This document shows, one piece after another, positions 47,072 through 56,648 of a DNA stretch of 64,000 nt. Origin of the DNA: Anaerolineae bacterium (lineage in GTDB: Bacteria > Chloroflexota > Anaerolineae > 4572-78 > J111). The notes under the pieces were generated by a model. The model worked only from the letters and a program-made list of their open reading frames with translations. It did not search any database and was not told the DNA's origin. How positions within the stretch are numbered: the stretch's first letter is position 1; each line of letters begins with the position of its first letter. Location of the stretch: positions 62,001-126,000 of the forward strand of contig JAKLJP010000008.1 of the NCBI GenBank assembly GCA_023151115.1, in the 5' to 3' direction. Made by a program: the position numbers and the translations under genes.

Positions 47072-50000
47072 ATGCAATTATCGTTATTCGATGCCCCCCC
47101 GGTCGAGCTGGTGGCCGCGCCTTATAACGGCGGCGGCAGTCGGGCGAACGGAGGCCCCACCAAACCCGATTTGGATTATCGCATCACGGTGCAGGACCCG
47201 ATTGGTGCAGGCGGCCAGGCGGCCAAAATCCGGCAGAATATCGAGATTATTCGCCTGCTCAAACGGCTGAAGGAAGAAAAGCGCCAGGCCACACCGGAGG
47301 AGCAAAAGCAACTGGTCCTCTACACCGGCTGGGGCCACTCCGGCCAGCTCTTTCACCCTCAACCCAGGAGCAAATGGATTGATTTCCAGGCGGAACTGAA
47401 GCCGCTGCTCGATGAACACGAATGGCGCGCGGCCAGCTTCTCGACCATCAACGCCCATTACACCACGCCCGAAGTAATCGCTTTTAAGTGGGATGTGCTG
47501 GGGCAGTTTGGCTTCACCGGCGGGCGCATCCTGGAGCCGGCTGCCGGCGCGGGCCATTACATCGGCCTGATGCCGCCGGACATCAAGGCGCGAAGCGAAA
47601 TCTATGCCTGCGAGCTGGACCTGCTCAGCGCCCAGGTAGTAAAGCAGCTTTACCCCTCGGTCAAGCTCCACGTGGGCGGCTATGAAACCTCGCCCTACGA
47701 GTCCGATTTCTTCGACCTGGCGATCTCCAACGTTCCCTTCGCCGATCTCCAGGTGCATGACCCCTCGGTCTACGAAAATGGCCGCGCCCATCTGTCCGAT
47801 ATTGGCCTGCACAACTATTTCTTTGTTAAGGCCCTGGAGCAGCTCCGGCCGGGCGGCCTGCTGGCTTTTATCACCAGTCGCTTCACCATGGACAGCCACG
47901 ACACCAAGGTGCGGCACTATCTTGACCAGGTGGCGTATTTCCTGGGCGCGGTCCGACTGCCGGTGACGGCATTCTTTTTGAATGCCGTCACCAGGGTGAC
48001 GACTGACATCATCTTCCTGATGAAGCGGGAGCAGCCCGGCACAATTGCCGGTGAGTGGGTGGATACGGTCAATAAGGGTAATTACCGCCTCAACGCCTAC
48101 TATGACCGCTATCCTGATATGATGCTCGGCCAGATGCAGCTTGAAGGTGGTCGTTATGAAGATGCCTACGAATGTGTGGCGCCCAAGGGTTACGACATTG
48201 GCCAGGCGCTGGACCTGATTCTGGAAGGGGATCTCCTGCCCAGTAGCATCTACAAACCAGCCCCGCCTCGGCCGCGCCGGCAGTTCGTCGTCGAGAGCAA
48301 TACCTTTGACAATCCCCCCACCGACCCCTGGATTCGGCCCGGCAGCTATGCGATGGATGACTACTACCGCATCTGGCAAATGCGCCGCGGCGGAACCTGG
48401 GCACGAGCCAACCTCGAAGGCCGGCAGCTTCAGCGGGTGCGCGGCTTGATCGAAGTCCGTGATGCCTTTCACCGGACCATCCAAGCCAACCTCGCTTTCT
48501 CAACCGCCGAGCATCTGAAGAAGGTGCAGCAGGAGCTAAATACCGTCTATCGGCGCTTTGTCGCCAAGTGGGGCTTTCTGCACGAGCCGGCCAACATCGC
48601 CGCCTTCGGCGAGGACGTAGATTCAGACAACATCCTGGCCCTGGAACGCTGGGATCCCTTCATCGGCCGGGCCGAGAAAGCGGCCATCTTCAGCGAGCGG
48701 CTCATCCAGCCGGAAACCCGGCCGGAACGTGCCGACGACCCGATGGATGCCCTCATCATCTCCCTACGGGAAACCGGGCAGGTAACCCTGCCCCGCATGA
48801 TGGAGCTGACCGGGCTGCGGGATTATGAACTGATCGAGGCCCTGGCCGGCAAAATCTACTTTGACCCCGAGCTGAATATCTGGGTGACCGCCGACGAGTA
48901 TCTGAGCGGCAATATCCGCCAGAAGCTGGCCCTGGCCGAGCACATGGAAGCCCTGGAACGGGACAAGGATTACACGGGCGTTCCGACCCACAGCTACGCG
49001 GCTAACATCCTGGCCCTGAAGGAAGTGCTGCCGCGCGACGTGGGACCGAAGGACATCTTCGTGCAACTTGGCTCGCCTTGGGTCCCGCCGGATGTCATCG
49101 AGGAGTTCATCATGCGCCGGCTGTTTGATGACCCGCACCACACCCAAGGGGTGATCCGGCCCCAGTACGTGAGTGTCCTGGGCTGCTGGCGGCTGGAGCT
49201 GCGCGACGTGGGCCGGCTGCGCCAGTCTCAGGAGAACCGGCAGACCTGGGGAACCAACCGCATCGAGGGCATTGACCTGATCGAGAAATGCCTCAACGGT
49301 CAGCAGGCCACGATCTACGACACCTGGGAAGATGAGTTTGGCAAGGAACACAAGACCGTCAACCAGGAGGCCACGCTGGTGGCGCGGGCCAAGCAGAACG
49401 ATATCCGCACCGCCTTCGACAAGTGGATTTGGCAAAACGACGAGCGCACCGAGCGCCTGGTCAGGATTTACAACGAGAAGTTCAACAGCACCTTGCCCCG
49501 CAAATATGACGGGACGCCGGTTAACTTCCCCGGCCTGAACCCGGCCATTACCCTACGCCAGATTCAGAAAGATGTCATCTGGCGCGGCTTACAGAGCCAG
49601 GCGCTGATGATGGCTCATGCCGTGGGCTTTGGCAAGACCTACAGCCTGACCGGGCTAACGATGCGCCTGCGGCAAACCCGGCTGCGCCAGCGGATTATGA
49701 TCGTGGTCAAGCGGGCCACGTTTGGGCAGTTCGTCCAATCGTTCCGTCACGCCTACCCGCTGGCCAAAATCTCGCCCATTGCCTCCGGTCAAACTCCGGC
49801 TCATCGCCGCCGGCAGATCGCGCGGATTGCGACTGAGGATTACGACGTGATCATCACCACCCACCCGGTCATGGCCAAAATTCCGCTCAAGCCACAAACC
49901 AGGCTTGACTACCTGAACGCGCAAATGGAGGAAATCGAGGCGGCTATCCTGGCCGCCAGGGGCAGCGACATCTCGACCAAGGAGCTGGAGAAAGCCAAAG

Positions 50001-52327
50001 CCAGGCTGTCGAAAAAGATCAAGGACGCCATGAGCAAGGGCGTCGAGCCGGACCCCAACACCCTGTACTTTGAGGACTTGGGGCTGGACGCGCTGCTGGT
50101 AGATGAGGCGTCCGCTTATAAGAACCTCTGGTTTCATTCAATCATGACCCGCATCAGCGGCATTGGGGGAACGGAGTCGGGCCGGGCCTTTGATATGTTC
50201 CTCAAGGTCCGTCACCTGCAGGCGCGCGGCGGTTTTGTTTGCTTTGCGACGGGGACCCCGGTCGAAAACTCGATCAGCGAGGTCTGGGTCATGATGCAGT
50301 TCCTCATGCCCGACCGGCTGCGCGAGCTGGGCCTCCACCACTTCGATGCCTGGGCCGCGACCTTCGGGAAAGTGGTCACCGGCGTTGAAATGAAGCCCGA
50401 TGGCTCAGGCTTCCGCATGGCTTCCCGCTTCGCCAGTTTCAACAACCTGGTGCAGCTCAAGCGGCTGTGGCGCGAAGTCGCCGACACCCGGATGAACGCC
50501 GAGGAGGCCGGCATCGAGCGGCCGCCCCTGATGACCGGGAAACCGATCGGCAAGCAGGCTGAACCGTACCCCGAGCTGAAGCGGATCGTCAAAACGCTGG
50601 CCAACCGGGCCAACAACCTGGGCGACGTGGACCCGTCCGTAGACAACATCCTGGTCATCATGAACGACGCCGATAAGGCGTCGCTCGATGCCCGGCTGTT
50701 GGGCCGGTTCCCCGAGATGGACGAAAACGGCCAGTGGACCGGCGAGTACATCCACGTGACCGAGGATTACCCCGGCAGCAAGGTCAACATGTGCGCCGAC
50801 CAGGTGGCCGAGATTTACCGGCAGACCACCGGCGTAGAACTGCCCGACCGGCCCGGCTTCCACAACCTGACCCAGCTTATCTTTCTGGATTCTTCGACGC
50901 CGGTCAAAAAAATGGGCAGCCCGACGGTGCGCCTGCCGATTCTGGATGAGGACGGCAAGCCCACCGGCGAAAGCCGCGAGGTCTACGATCCCGACAATAA
51001 AATTGCCTTCACCGTCTACGAGGACCTGTACCAGAAGCTGGTGGCACGCGGGGTCAAACCTGAACACATCGCCTTCGCCCAGGAATACGGCGACGACCTG
51101 AAAAAAGAAAAGCTGGCGGCCATGCTCAACGCCGGCAAAATTCGGGTCTGCATCGGCCACACCGAAATCATGGGCATTGGGCTGAACTGCCAGCGCCTGC
51201 TGGTGGCCCTGCACCACCTGGATTGCCCCTGGAAACCGGCCTGGCTCGAACAGCGGGAAGGCCGCATCTGGCGGCAGGGCAATCTCTGCCCGGCCATCTC
51301 GATCTACCGCTACGTCATGGGCGGTTCGTTCGACGTGTACCGCTGGCAGACGGTCGAGCGCAAATATGCCTTCATCACCGCCTTCAACTCCGATGACATG
51401 ACCCTCAACTCCATCGAGGACCCCGGCATGGCGGTCCTGTCGGCGCGGGAAATGACCGCGCTGGCCACCGGCAACCCGGCGATCATTCGCCAGGTTGAGC
51501 TGCAAACCCGGCTGCGCATCCTCTCGGCCCAGAAACGAGCTTTTGACGATGCCCAGTACCAGGCCCGCGGCCGGCTGCGCCGGTTGCAAGGTGAGCGGGC
51601 TGACGAACAGGCCGCCCTGGACCGGAAGCTGCCGATTATGGCCCGGTTCGAGTCGGAAGGCATCGAGCCGGCGCTGGCGCTTGGCCAGCAGCTCTACGAC
51701 CTGTGCGTGCCTCATTTCGAGGTCTACGACCAGAAGGTAGAGATTGCTGCACTCTATGGCCTCAAGGTCTACTACACCGGCATCGAGGAGGAAGAAGAAC
51801 GGCCCAAGGTCATCCATCAGAAGGTTGACCGTAACTTCTGGGGCGCGGCTGAAGAAACTCCCCTGGAGGGGGCGGCTACGCCTGCGCCGGAGCCAGCAGA
51901 ACCCCCACCGCCACCCAAGAAGAAAGTCGAGCGGCTGATCACCTTAGAGGACGAAACGCTGGGCTTTCGGGCCAGGTTCGACCTGCGTATCAGCGAGGAT
52001 AGCCGGGCGGCGCTTAACGCGAACGTGCTCAAGAACATCTTTGAACACGAGCTGCCGGACAAAATCCGGAGCCACGAGACGTACCTGCGGCAGAAGGATT
52101 ACGAGATCGCCGAGACGGAGAAGATGGTCAACCAGCCGTTTGAGCACGCCGACGAAATGGCCGACATTGAGGCCGAGCTAACCGGCGTCGAGCGGGAAAT
52201 CCGTGACACGCTGGGCGAAGCTGACGCGGCTGAGAACCGCCAGGCAGCGCGGATCGCCCTGGAGATCGGGCAGTTTGCCGAGGAAATCATTCCTGCGGAC
52301 AACACCGACGAAGAAGAAGTGGAGTAA
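47072..52327 (+). CDS. Giant N6-methyltransferase plus SNF2-type helicase (DarB-like)
   Basis: The 1751-residue protein joins an N-terminal amino-methyltransferase and a superfamily-2 helicase. The methyltransferase has SAM motif ILEPAAGAGHYIG near 152-164 and NVPF in place of NPPF/Y near 219-222. The helicase has Walker A HAVGFGKT near 849-856, DEAS near 1011-1014, TGTPVEN near 1059 and motif VI QREGRIWRQGN near 1393. A coiled coil and an acidic end follow. The build is that of phage P1 DarB-like and plasmid or element-borne methylase-helicases, which protect incoming DNA from restriction. P1 DarB is packaged in the virion; whether this one is cannot be told. The changed motif IV may alter or abolish catalysis. 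Confidence 0.85.
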   Translation: MQLSLFDAPPVELVAAPYNGGGSRANGGPTKPDLDYRITVQDPIGAGGQAAKIRQNIEIIRLLKRLKEEKRQATPEEQKQLVLYTGWGHSGQLFHPQPRSKWIDFQAELKPLLDEHEWRAASFSTINAHYTTPEVIAFKWDVLGQFGFTGGRILEPAAGAGHYIGLMPPDIKARSEIYACELDLLSAQVVKQLYPSVKLHVGGYETSPYESDFFDLAISNVPFADLQVHDPSVYENGRAHLSDIGLHNYFFVKALEQLRPGGLLAFITSRFTMDSHDTKVRHYLDQVAYFLGAVRLPVTAFFLNAVTRVTTDIIFLMKREQPGTIAGEWVDTVNKGNYRLNAYYDRYPDMMLGQMQLEGGRYEDAYECVAPKGYDIGQALDLILEGDLLPSSIYKPAPPRPRRQFVVESNTFDNPPTDPWIRPGSYAMDDYYRIWQMRRGGTWARANLEGRQLQRVRGLIEVRDAFHRTIQANLAFSTAEHLKKVQQELNTVYRRFVAKWGFLHEPANIAAFGEDVDSDNILALERWDPFIGRAEKAAIFSERLIQPETRPERADDPMDALIISLRETGQVTLPRMMELTGLRDYELIEALAGKIYFDPELNIWVTADEYLSGNIRQKLALAEHMEALERDKDYTGVPTHSYAANILALKEVLPRDVGPKDIFVQLGSPWVPPDVIEEFIMRRLFDDPHHTQGVIRPQYVSVLGCWRLELRDVGRLRQSQENRQTWGTNRIEGIDLIEKCLNGQQATIYDTWEDEFGKEHKTVNQEATLVARAKQNDIRTAFDKWIWQNDERTERLVRIYNEKFNSTLPRKYDGTPVNFPGLNPAITLRQIQKDVIWRGLQSQALMMAHAVGFGKTYSLTGLTMRLRQTRLRQRIMIVVKRATFGQFVQSFRHAYPLAKISPIASGQTPAHRRRQIARIATEDYDVIITTHPVMAKIPLKPQTRLDYLNAQMEEIEAAILAARGSDISTKELEKAKARLSKKIKDAMSKGVEPDPNTLYFEDLGLDALLVDEASAYKNLWFHSIMTRISGIGGTESGRAFDMFLKVRHLQARGGFVCFATGTPVENSISEVWVMMQFLMPDRLRELGLHHFDAWAATFGKVVTGVEMKPDGSGFRMASRFASFNNLVQLKRLWREVADTRMNAEEAGIERPPLMTGKPIGKQAEPYPELKRIVKTLANRANNLGDVDPSVDNILVIMNDADKASLDARLLGRFPEMDENGQWTGEYIHVTEDYPGSKVNMCADQVAEIYRQTTGVELPDRPGFHNLTQLIFLDSSTPVKKMGSPTVRLPILDEDGKPTGESREVYDPDNKIAFTVYEDLYQKLVARGVKPEHIAFAQEYGDDLKKEKLAAMLNAGKIRVCIGHTEIMGIGLNCQRLLVALHHLDCPWKPAWLEQREGRIWRQGNLCPAISIYRYVMGGSFDVYRWQTVERKYAFITAFNSDDMTLNSIEDPGMAVLSAREMTALATGNPAIIRQVELQTRLRILSAQKRAFDDAQYQARGRLRRLQGERADEQAALDRKLPIMARFESEGIEPALALGQQLYDLCVPHFEVYDQKVEIAALYGLKVYYTGIEEEEERPKVIHQKVDRNFWGAAEETPLEGAATPAPEPAEPPPPPKKKVERLITLEDETLGFRARFDLRISEDSRAALNANVLKNIFEHELPDKIRSHETYLRQKDYEIAETEKMVNQPFEHADEMADIEAELTGVEREIRDTLGEADAAENRQAARIALEIGQFAEEIIPADNTDEEEVE

Positions 52328-52353
52328 TTTATCAAGAAAGGAGGAATCACCTT

Positions 52354-52581
52354 ATGGTCAAGATTCTGGAGGAAATCCCGCCGGGCGAGTCCCGTATCGT
52401 CATCTTCGGCATTGAGGGCCAACTGTTCAAGGCCCGGTTCGGCCAGTTTAGCACCATCCTGTACCTGTGGACCCCGGCCGGCTGGCAACTGTACTACCGG
52501 GCGGACCGGAAGATACCGGATGAGGATATCTACAGCATGGCCGCCCAAACCGCGACCGCGCTGACTACTCCGCGTCAATAA
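52354..52581 (+). CDS. Small hypothetical protein
   Basis: The 75-residue product (MVKILEEIPPGESRIVIFGI...) follows the methylase-helicase gene by 26 bases, with AAAGGAGGAATCACCTT before the ATG. It is a compact alpha-beta protein. Its stop overlaps the convergent stop of the next minus-strand gene by 17 bases. The function is unknown. Confidence 0.6.
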   Translation: MVKILEEIPPGESRIVIFGIEGQLFKARFGQFSTILYLWTPAGWQLYYRADRKIPDEDIYSMAAQTATALTTPRQ

Positions 52582-53131
52582 TGTCCCCGCCCTCAAGTTG
52601 CCCAAACTGGGGCTGCCCGTTGCCCTGGTAGATAAAGTTCATATCCCCTTTGACAAAAATCTGTTTGAACTGCGCCCCCTCTAAATAATCCTCAGCGTCT
52701 TTGCCTTCGTTCTGCTCCGGCGCCGCGAGCGGCTTGACCGGCACGACGGTGGTCAGGAGCTTGATCGCTTTGAGCATGTCGCTGGCCTTGACTTCCATCG
52801 AGGCATCGGCTTCAGCCGGGCGTTTGCCCAGGGCGAGAGACACTAACCCCTCGTAGATGTCGCGGTAGCGCGGGATGACGATTTCCTGAATGGCGTTGGA
52901 CATCTGGGCGGCTAACGCCGCTTTGTGTGGTTCTAAAGCGCCCTCTTTGGCCCAGCGATACCAGGTGCGCGGGGCTACACCCACCTTGCGGCAGGCCGAT
53001 TCGATGGTGTAAACCCGCCCTTCTTCGTCCTTACCGTGAAAGAGCAGTTCCAACACCTGGCTGACGAGGTATTCATCCTGGCAGACTTGCAGGCCGTGCG
53101 GTGTCAGTGAGAGATCGTCCATACTGCCCAT
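52565..53131 (-). CDS. Terminase small subunit-like DNA-binding protein
   Basis: The start at 53131 (MGSMDDLSLTPHG...) gives 188 residues, with AAGGG 11 bases upstream. Residues about 42-62 form a helix-turn-helix of the terminase-small or homeodomain-like type (TIESACRKVGVAPRTWYRWA). A long helical part and an acidic end (GGDIIDAE) follow. It is the only minus-strand gene in this plus-strand block and lies 18 kb from terL. A transcriptional regulator is the alternative. Confidence 0.55.
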   Translation of the reverse strand: MGSMDDLSLTPHGLQVCQDEYLVSQVLELLFHGKDEEGRVYTIESACRKVGVAPRTWYRWAKEGALEPHKAALAAQMSNAIQEIVIPRYRDIYEGLVSLALGKRPAEADASMEVKASDMLKAIKLLTTVVPVKPLAAPEQNEGKDAEDYLEGAQFKQIFVKGDMNFIYQGNGQPQFGQLEGGDIIDAE

Positions 53132-53181
53132 TTTATGGCCCTTAATTTTGAAAGTGAAGGGTGTCATAATCAAGAAAAAGA

Positions 53182-53262
53182 AAGGAGTATGGAGTAGGGA
53201 GTATGGAGTAAGGAGCGGTGAGGGAAAATCCCTTACTTCCTACTCCATACTTCTTACTCCCT
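53182..53262. repeat. GGGAGTAGG hairpin repeat, copy 3
   Basis: Lies in the divergent region between the terminase-small-like and winged-helix genes. Confidence 0.75.
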
Positions 53263-53267
53263 GACTT

Positions 53268-53576
53268 ATGGACACAATTCTCAACCCTGTCGCTGTTCCC
53301 GGCTGGGAGCAGCTTCTCCGCGAACACCCGACGCGCGCTCGGGTCCTGCAAGCCCTGACCAATCTTGAACTGGGCTACTACTTCGGGCAAAAGCCGGCCC
53401 TGCCCACCCGTAAAACCATTCTCACCGAAGCCATTCGCCTGGGCGCGGACCTGTCGCCCAGTTCGGTCCAGACGGTGCAGCGCCACCTCGACGAGCTGGT
53501 GCAGGCCGGCCATGCCATCAAACTGCCCAAAGGCCGCGCCCCCTGGAAAAGCTGTTATGCGCTCCTGAAGGAATAA
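53268..53576 (+). CDS. Winged-helix DNA-binding protein
   Basis: The 102-residue product (MDTILNPVAVPGWEQLLREH...) contains a helix-turn-helix pattern (LSPSSVQTVQRHLDELVQAG) followed by a short wing (HAIKLPKGRAPW). It may be a replication or transcription regulator. It directly follows a GGGAGTAGG hairpin repeat and precedes the RusA-like gene by 3 bases. Confidence 0.6.
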   Translation: MDTILNPVAVPGWEQLLREHPTRARVLQALTNLELGYYFGQKPALPTRKTILTEAIRLGADLSPSSVQTVQRHLDELVQAGHAIKLPKGRAPWKSCYALLKE

Positions 53577-53579
53577 CCG

Positions 53580-53975
53580 ATGATTTTTACGATGCCCTAT
53601 ATCCCTGAAGCATCAGTCAACCACTCTCACACCCGCCACAAATACACCGGCCAGCCAATCAAGAAGCCGGTTACCAAAAAGTGGCAGATGGTGCTCGTCC
53701 AAATGGTCCGCACCTGGACCGATGAGCAAAGGATCACCTTGCCCCCTGGCGGCCACGTCGTCATCTGGCTGACCGCCGAGTTTCCGCTTCAGCCGGGAAC
53801 GCGTCCTAATGCCGATAATTTTTTAAAAATCGCCCAGGATGCCATCGCGGAGGGCCTGGGGACCGATGACGATATCTATCCATTCCGCGCCCGGGTCAAG
53901 TCGGAGGTCTACAACCAGCCGCCGCACCAGGGCAATTTGCACTACGAGGTTCTGATCAATGCCCAAGACATCTAG
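53580..53975 (+). CDS. rusA: RusA-like Holliday junction resolvase
   Basis: The 131-residue protein has the RusA pattern: a strand-rich first half with PYIPEASVNHSHTRH. The conserved segment RPNADNFLKIAQDAIAEG then leads to GTDDD, in which the Asp residues bind the metal. It cuts branched DNA formed in replication and recombination. It overlaps the next gene by 17 bases. Confidence 0.85.
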   Translation: MIFTMPYIPEASVNHSHTRHKYTGQPIKKPVTKKWQMVLVQMVRTWTDEQRITLPPGGHVVIWLTAEFPLQPGTRPNADNFLKIAQDAIAEGLGTDDDIYPFRARVKSEVYNQPPHQGNLHYEVLINAQDI

Positions 53976-54738
53976 TACCCCCTTGCGGGGTAAGAAGCAA
54001 CTCAAGCTCCCTGACCATTACCTGTGCTTTAACGGGGATGGGACCAAGGCCGTCGCGGCTGCTAAAGCAGACACCCTCAGGGCGGCCAAGCAGTACGTCA
54101 ACTATTTCCACGCGGAAGAAATTCCGGCTGACCCACACAAGCGGGCCGGCCTGGTGTATGGAATTGCTTTACAACTGAACCAAAAACATAAAGAAATTCT
54201 TGACAGTGTGGAAGCGGCGTTGATGGTGGATGTATCCAACAATGCCCTGTTTAGTGACTTTCAGACTGTCGAAGCCTGGATGAGCGCCCATAATATCCGC
54301 CATTCGGCCGCGGCCATCTCCCGCTGCCGGACTTTGGCCGAGGTCATCATCCCCTGGTGCGTCGAGAATGAAGTGTTCGAGGAAGCCAGCCAGCGCCAGG
54401 TCGAACAGTGGTTCCTCAGCCTCAACTCCGAGGCGCGGACTACGGTCAACCGGGTCGGCCACGTGGCCCCGATCATCAAGAAAATCGCCACCGACGAAGA
54501 AATGTCCCGTCCGGAGAAGGTCAAGGAGGTGCGCAACATCCTCGGCCTGGTCGCCAATCCCAAGGTTGAAAACGAGGAACTGATGCTCTTTGCCCGCAAA
54601 TACTACTGGGACAAGGTGGTGGGTTTCTGGACCAAGTTACCCGACGGCTCGGTGGAGGTCACGCTGCACCTGGAAAGTGAAGATCAATTTGAATATCTCA
54701 AGGACAAACGGCTCAAGTCGTTTGTCAGTTGGGAATAG
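53959..54738 (+). CDS. Hypothetical replication-region protein
   Basis: The 259-residue protein lies between the resolvase and the DnaB-type helicase genes. The first part is basic (PKTSSTPLRGKKQLKLPDHY), the middle is helical, and the end is strand-rich (DGSVEVTLHLESEDQFEYL). This position often holds a replication initiator or helicase loader. No motif confirms that. Confidence 0.55.
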   Translation: MPKTSSTPLRGKKQLKLPDHYLCFNGDGTKAVAAAKADTLRAAKQYVNYFHAEEIPADPHKRAGLVYGIALQLNQKHKEILDSVEAALMVDVSNNALFSDFQTVEAWMSAHNIRHSAAAISRCRTLAEVIIPWCVENEVFEEASQRQVEQWFLSLNSEARTTVNRVGHVAPIIKKIATDEEMSRPEKVKEVRNILGLVANPKVENEELMLFARKYYWDKVVGFWTKLPDGSVEVTLHLESEDQFEYLKDKRLKSFVSWE

Positions 54739-54747
54739 GAGAATCTA

Positions 54748-56115
54748 ATGACGAGGGTCCAAGACCCGCATAATGTCGAGGCTGAACAGGCGTTTCTCGG
54801 GTCTATCATACAGGACCCGCCGGTGATCAGCCGGGGCAGCCGCTTGGTGCGCCCGGCTGATTTTTTTATCGAGCGTCACAGCCTCATCTTCCAGGCCATG
54901 CTCGACCTGGATCAAGCCGAAACGCCGATTGACCCGGTGACGCTGGCCGAGCAGCTTGGCCCCCAGCTCGCCGACGTGGGCGGCAGCGCCTACCTGCTCC
55001 AGCTTCGGCAAGATGCGCCCTGGTCTGGCAGCATTGACCATTACGCGGCCATTATCCGCAAGTACGCTCGCCTGCGCCGGCTGATCAACGGCTGCGCCCG
55101 CATCGTGCGCCTGGCGCAACGGGCCAGCCTGAACGCGACCGTTGCCGGCGAGGCCCTGGCCCTGGCTGAGCAAACCCTGCTGGCCCTGGTCAAAGAGCAG
55201 CGCCTTTATAGCGTCCGGCCATTCAGCGATCTGCTGACCGCGTATTTCAATAAGGTTGAGACGTATCCGGGTAGTTTCAGCCTGGCCACCGGCTTGGCGG
55301 CGCTGGATGCCCTGTGCGGCGGCTGGCAGCCAGGCGAACTGGTTTATCTGGCCGGCGAGCCGGGGGCACTCAAAACGACCCTGGTGCTCAGGCTGCTGAG
55401 GAGCCTGGCCGGGCGCAAAGCGGCGCTGTTTTCCCTGGAGTCCTCAAACCTGGCGGTGGTGCAGCGGCTGCTGGCCGCTGAAACCAGCATCAGGCCGGAC
55501 CTGCTGCGGACCGGCGACATCGAGCGCGACCTGCCGGCCCTGCGGTCTGCCGGCAGCCGCCTGGCTGAGCTGGGCCTGTACGTAGACGACACCCCCGGCC
55601 TGCTCCTGTCGGAGCTGCGCAGCAAAGCCCGCTGGCTCCATTACCTGCGGGGGCTGGATTTGATTGTGGTCAATTATCTGCAACTGCTCCGGAGCGATCA
55701 GAAGTATGAGAACCGGGTCGAGGAGTTGGCCGCGATCAGCCGCGCCCTGAAGGCCCTGGCCCGCGAGCTGCGCCTGCCTCTGCTGGCAGTGGTCAGGGGT
55801 GACCCCTTGGCCGATAACCGGGCGACGGAGGCTGAGGCTGACATCATCTGGTGGTGTCAGCGGTCGGGCGACCGTCTGACCCTGACCCAAACGCGCTGGC
55901 GGGATGGTCCCGAAGGCGCGGCCATTGAACTCATCTACGACCCAGGCAAACAGGACTTCATCCCCTACGGGATGCGAAGCGCTATAGAGAAGGAGGGCTA
56001 TGAACGAATTAACCCGAGAACTGCTGGAAGCGGCCTGGCAGGACTTGAAACCCAACCGCCAAACCCTCGACGCACTGAAATGCGAGGTCGGAACGGATTG
56101 GGTCATCTGGCGTAA
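54748..56115 (+). CDS. dnaB: DnaB-type replicative helicase
   Basis: The 455-residue protein starts in the way typical of DnaB (PHNVEAEQAFLGSIIQDP), followed by the helical N-terminal domain, a linker and the RecA-like motor. Walker A is GEPGALKTT near 203-211, with A-L replacing the usual G-x-G, and Walker B is LDLIVVNYLQLL. It unwinds the fork as a hexamer. The last 40 residues overlap the next gene by 116 bases and may be dispensable. Confidence 0.85.
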   Translation: MTRVQDPHNVEAEQAFLGSIIQDPPVISRGSRLVRPADFFIERHSLIFQAMLDLDQAETPIDPVTLAEQLGPQLADVGGSAYLLQLRQDAPWSGSIDHYAAIIRKYARLRRLINGCARIVRLAQRASLNATVAGEALALAEQTLLALVKEQRLYSVRPFSDLLTAYFNKVETYPGSFSLATGLAALDALCGGWQPGELVYLAGEPGALKTTLVLRLLRSLAGRKAALFSLESSNLAVVQRLLAAETSIRPDLLRTGDIERDLPALRSAGSRLAELGLYVDDTPGLLLSELRSKARWLHYLRGLDLIVVNYLQLLRSDQKYENRVEELAAISRALKALARELRLPLLAVVRGDPLADNRATEAEADIIWWCQRSGDRLTLTQTRWRDGPEGAAIELIYDPGKQDFIPYGMRSAIEKEGYERINPRTAGSGLAGLETQPPNPRRTEMRGRNGLGHLA

Positions 56116-56467
56116 CTGCGAGATCGAGAAATGGGCGGTGGAAATCCTGCCTTATGTCCAACGCCGGCCAGTCAGTGACTACTACTGGGACGCCGCTTGG
56201 GGCGATTTCTTTTACGGCTGGATCAACCAGCACGGTTTTTATGACTGGGAGCTGCCCATCTGTGATGGCGAGGATGATGACTTTGTGTATGGGAACATCG
56301 CTCATTGCCTGGCGCTCATGGCTTGGCTGTCGTTTGAGGAGGACTGGCCGCACCTGGACTACACTGACCAGGAAATCGAGGAATTTTTTAATTTCAAAAT
56401 GAATTACGCCCCCCGGCCCAACCCCAAAATGAAGAAGGTCGAGGGGTCCCAACTAGCGATGTTTTAG
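56000..56467 (+). CDS. Acidic hypothetical protein
   Basis: The start at 56000 follows AGAAGGAGGGCT inside the helicase gene. The 155-residue product is acidic and Trp/Tyr-rich (YYWDAAWGDFFYGWINQHGF), ending KKVEGSQLAMF. The last residues resemble the clamp-binding peptide QLxxF, so an interaction with the sliding clamp is possible by inference. The function is otherwise unknown. Confidence 0.6.
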   Translation: MNELTRELLEAAWQDLKPNRQTLDALKCEVGTDWVIWRNCEIEKWAVEILPYVQRRPVSDYYWDAAWGDFFYGWINQHGFYDWELPICDGEDDDFVYGNIAHCLALMAWLSFEEDWPHLDYTDQEIEEFFNFKMNYAPRPNPKMKKVEGSQLAMF

Positions 56468-56476
56468 GAGGTAAGA

Positions 56477-56641
56477 ATGCAGTTTCCCAAAGTGATTTTG
56501 CTGATGTCGAGCAAGCAAGCGTGGTTTTTGTATTTCATCCTGAAGGTGATACCGGGCAAAAGCGCCAGGGAACTACGGACCAGCCTGGGTAATCTACTGG
56601 AGGCAATGCCCAAGCAGGACCGCAAGATCATCGGAAAGTGA
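56477..56641 (+). CDS. Small basic protein of 54 residues
   Basis: MQFPKVILLMSSKQAWFLYF... follows TTAGGAGGTAAGA, an excellent ribosome binding site, and ends 7 bases before the next start. It is basic, with a hydrophobic first half. The function is unknown. Confidence 0.6.
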   Translation: MQFPKVILLMSSKQAWFLYFILKVIPGKSARELRTSLGNLLEAMPKQDRKIIGK

Positions 56642-56648
56642 GGTTAGA

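Noticed and set aside
47084..48484. Long minus-strand frame (466 codons) opposite the methylase-helicase
   Set aside because: Antisense shadow; the plus-strand frame has clear enzyme motifs.
50405..51817. Long minus-strand frame (470 codons) opposite the helicase part
   Set aside because: Antisense shadow for the same reasons.
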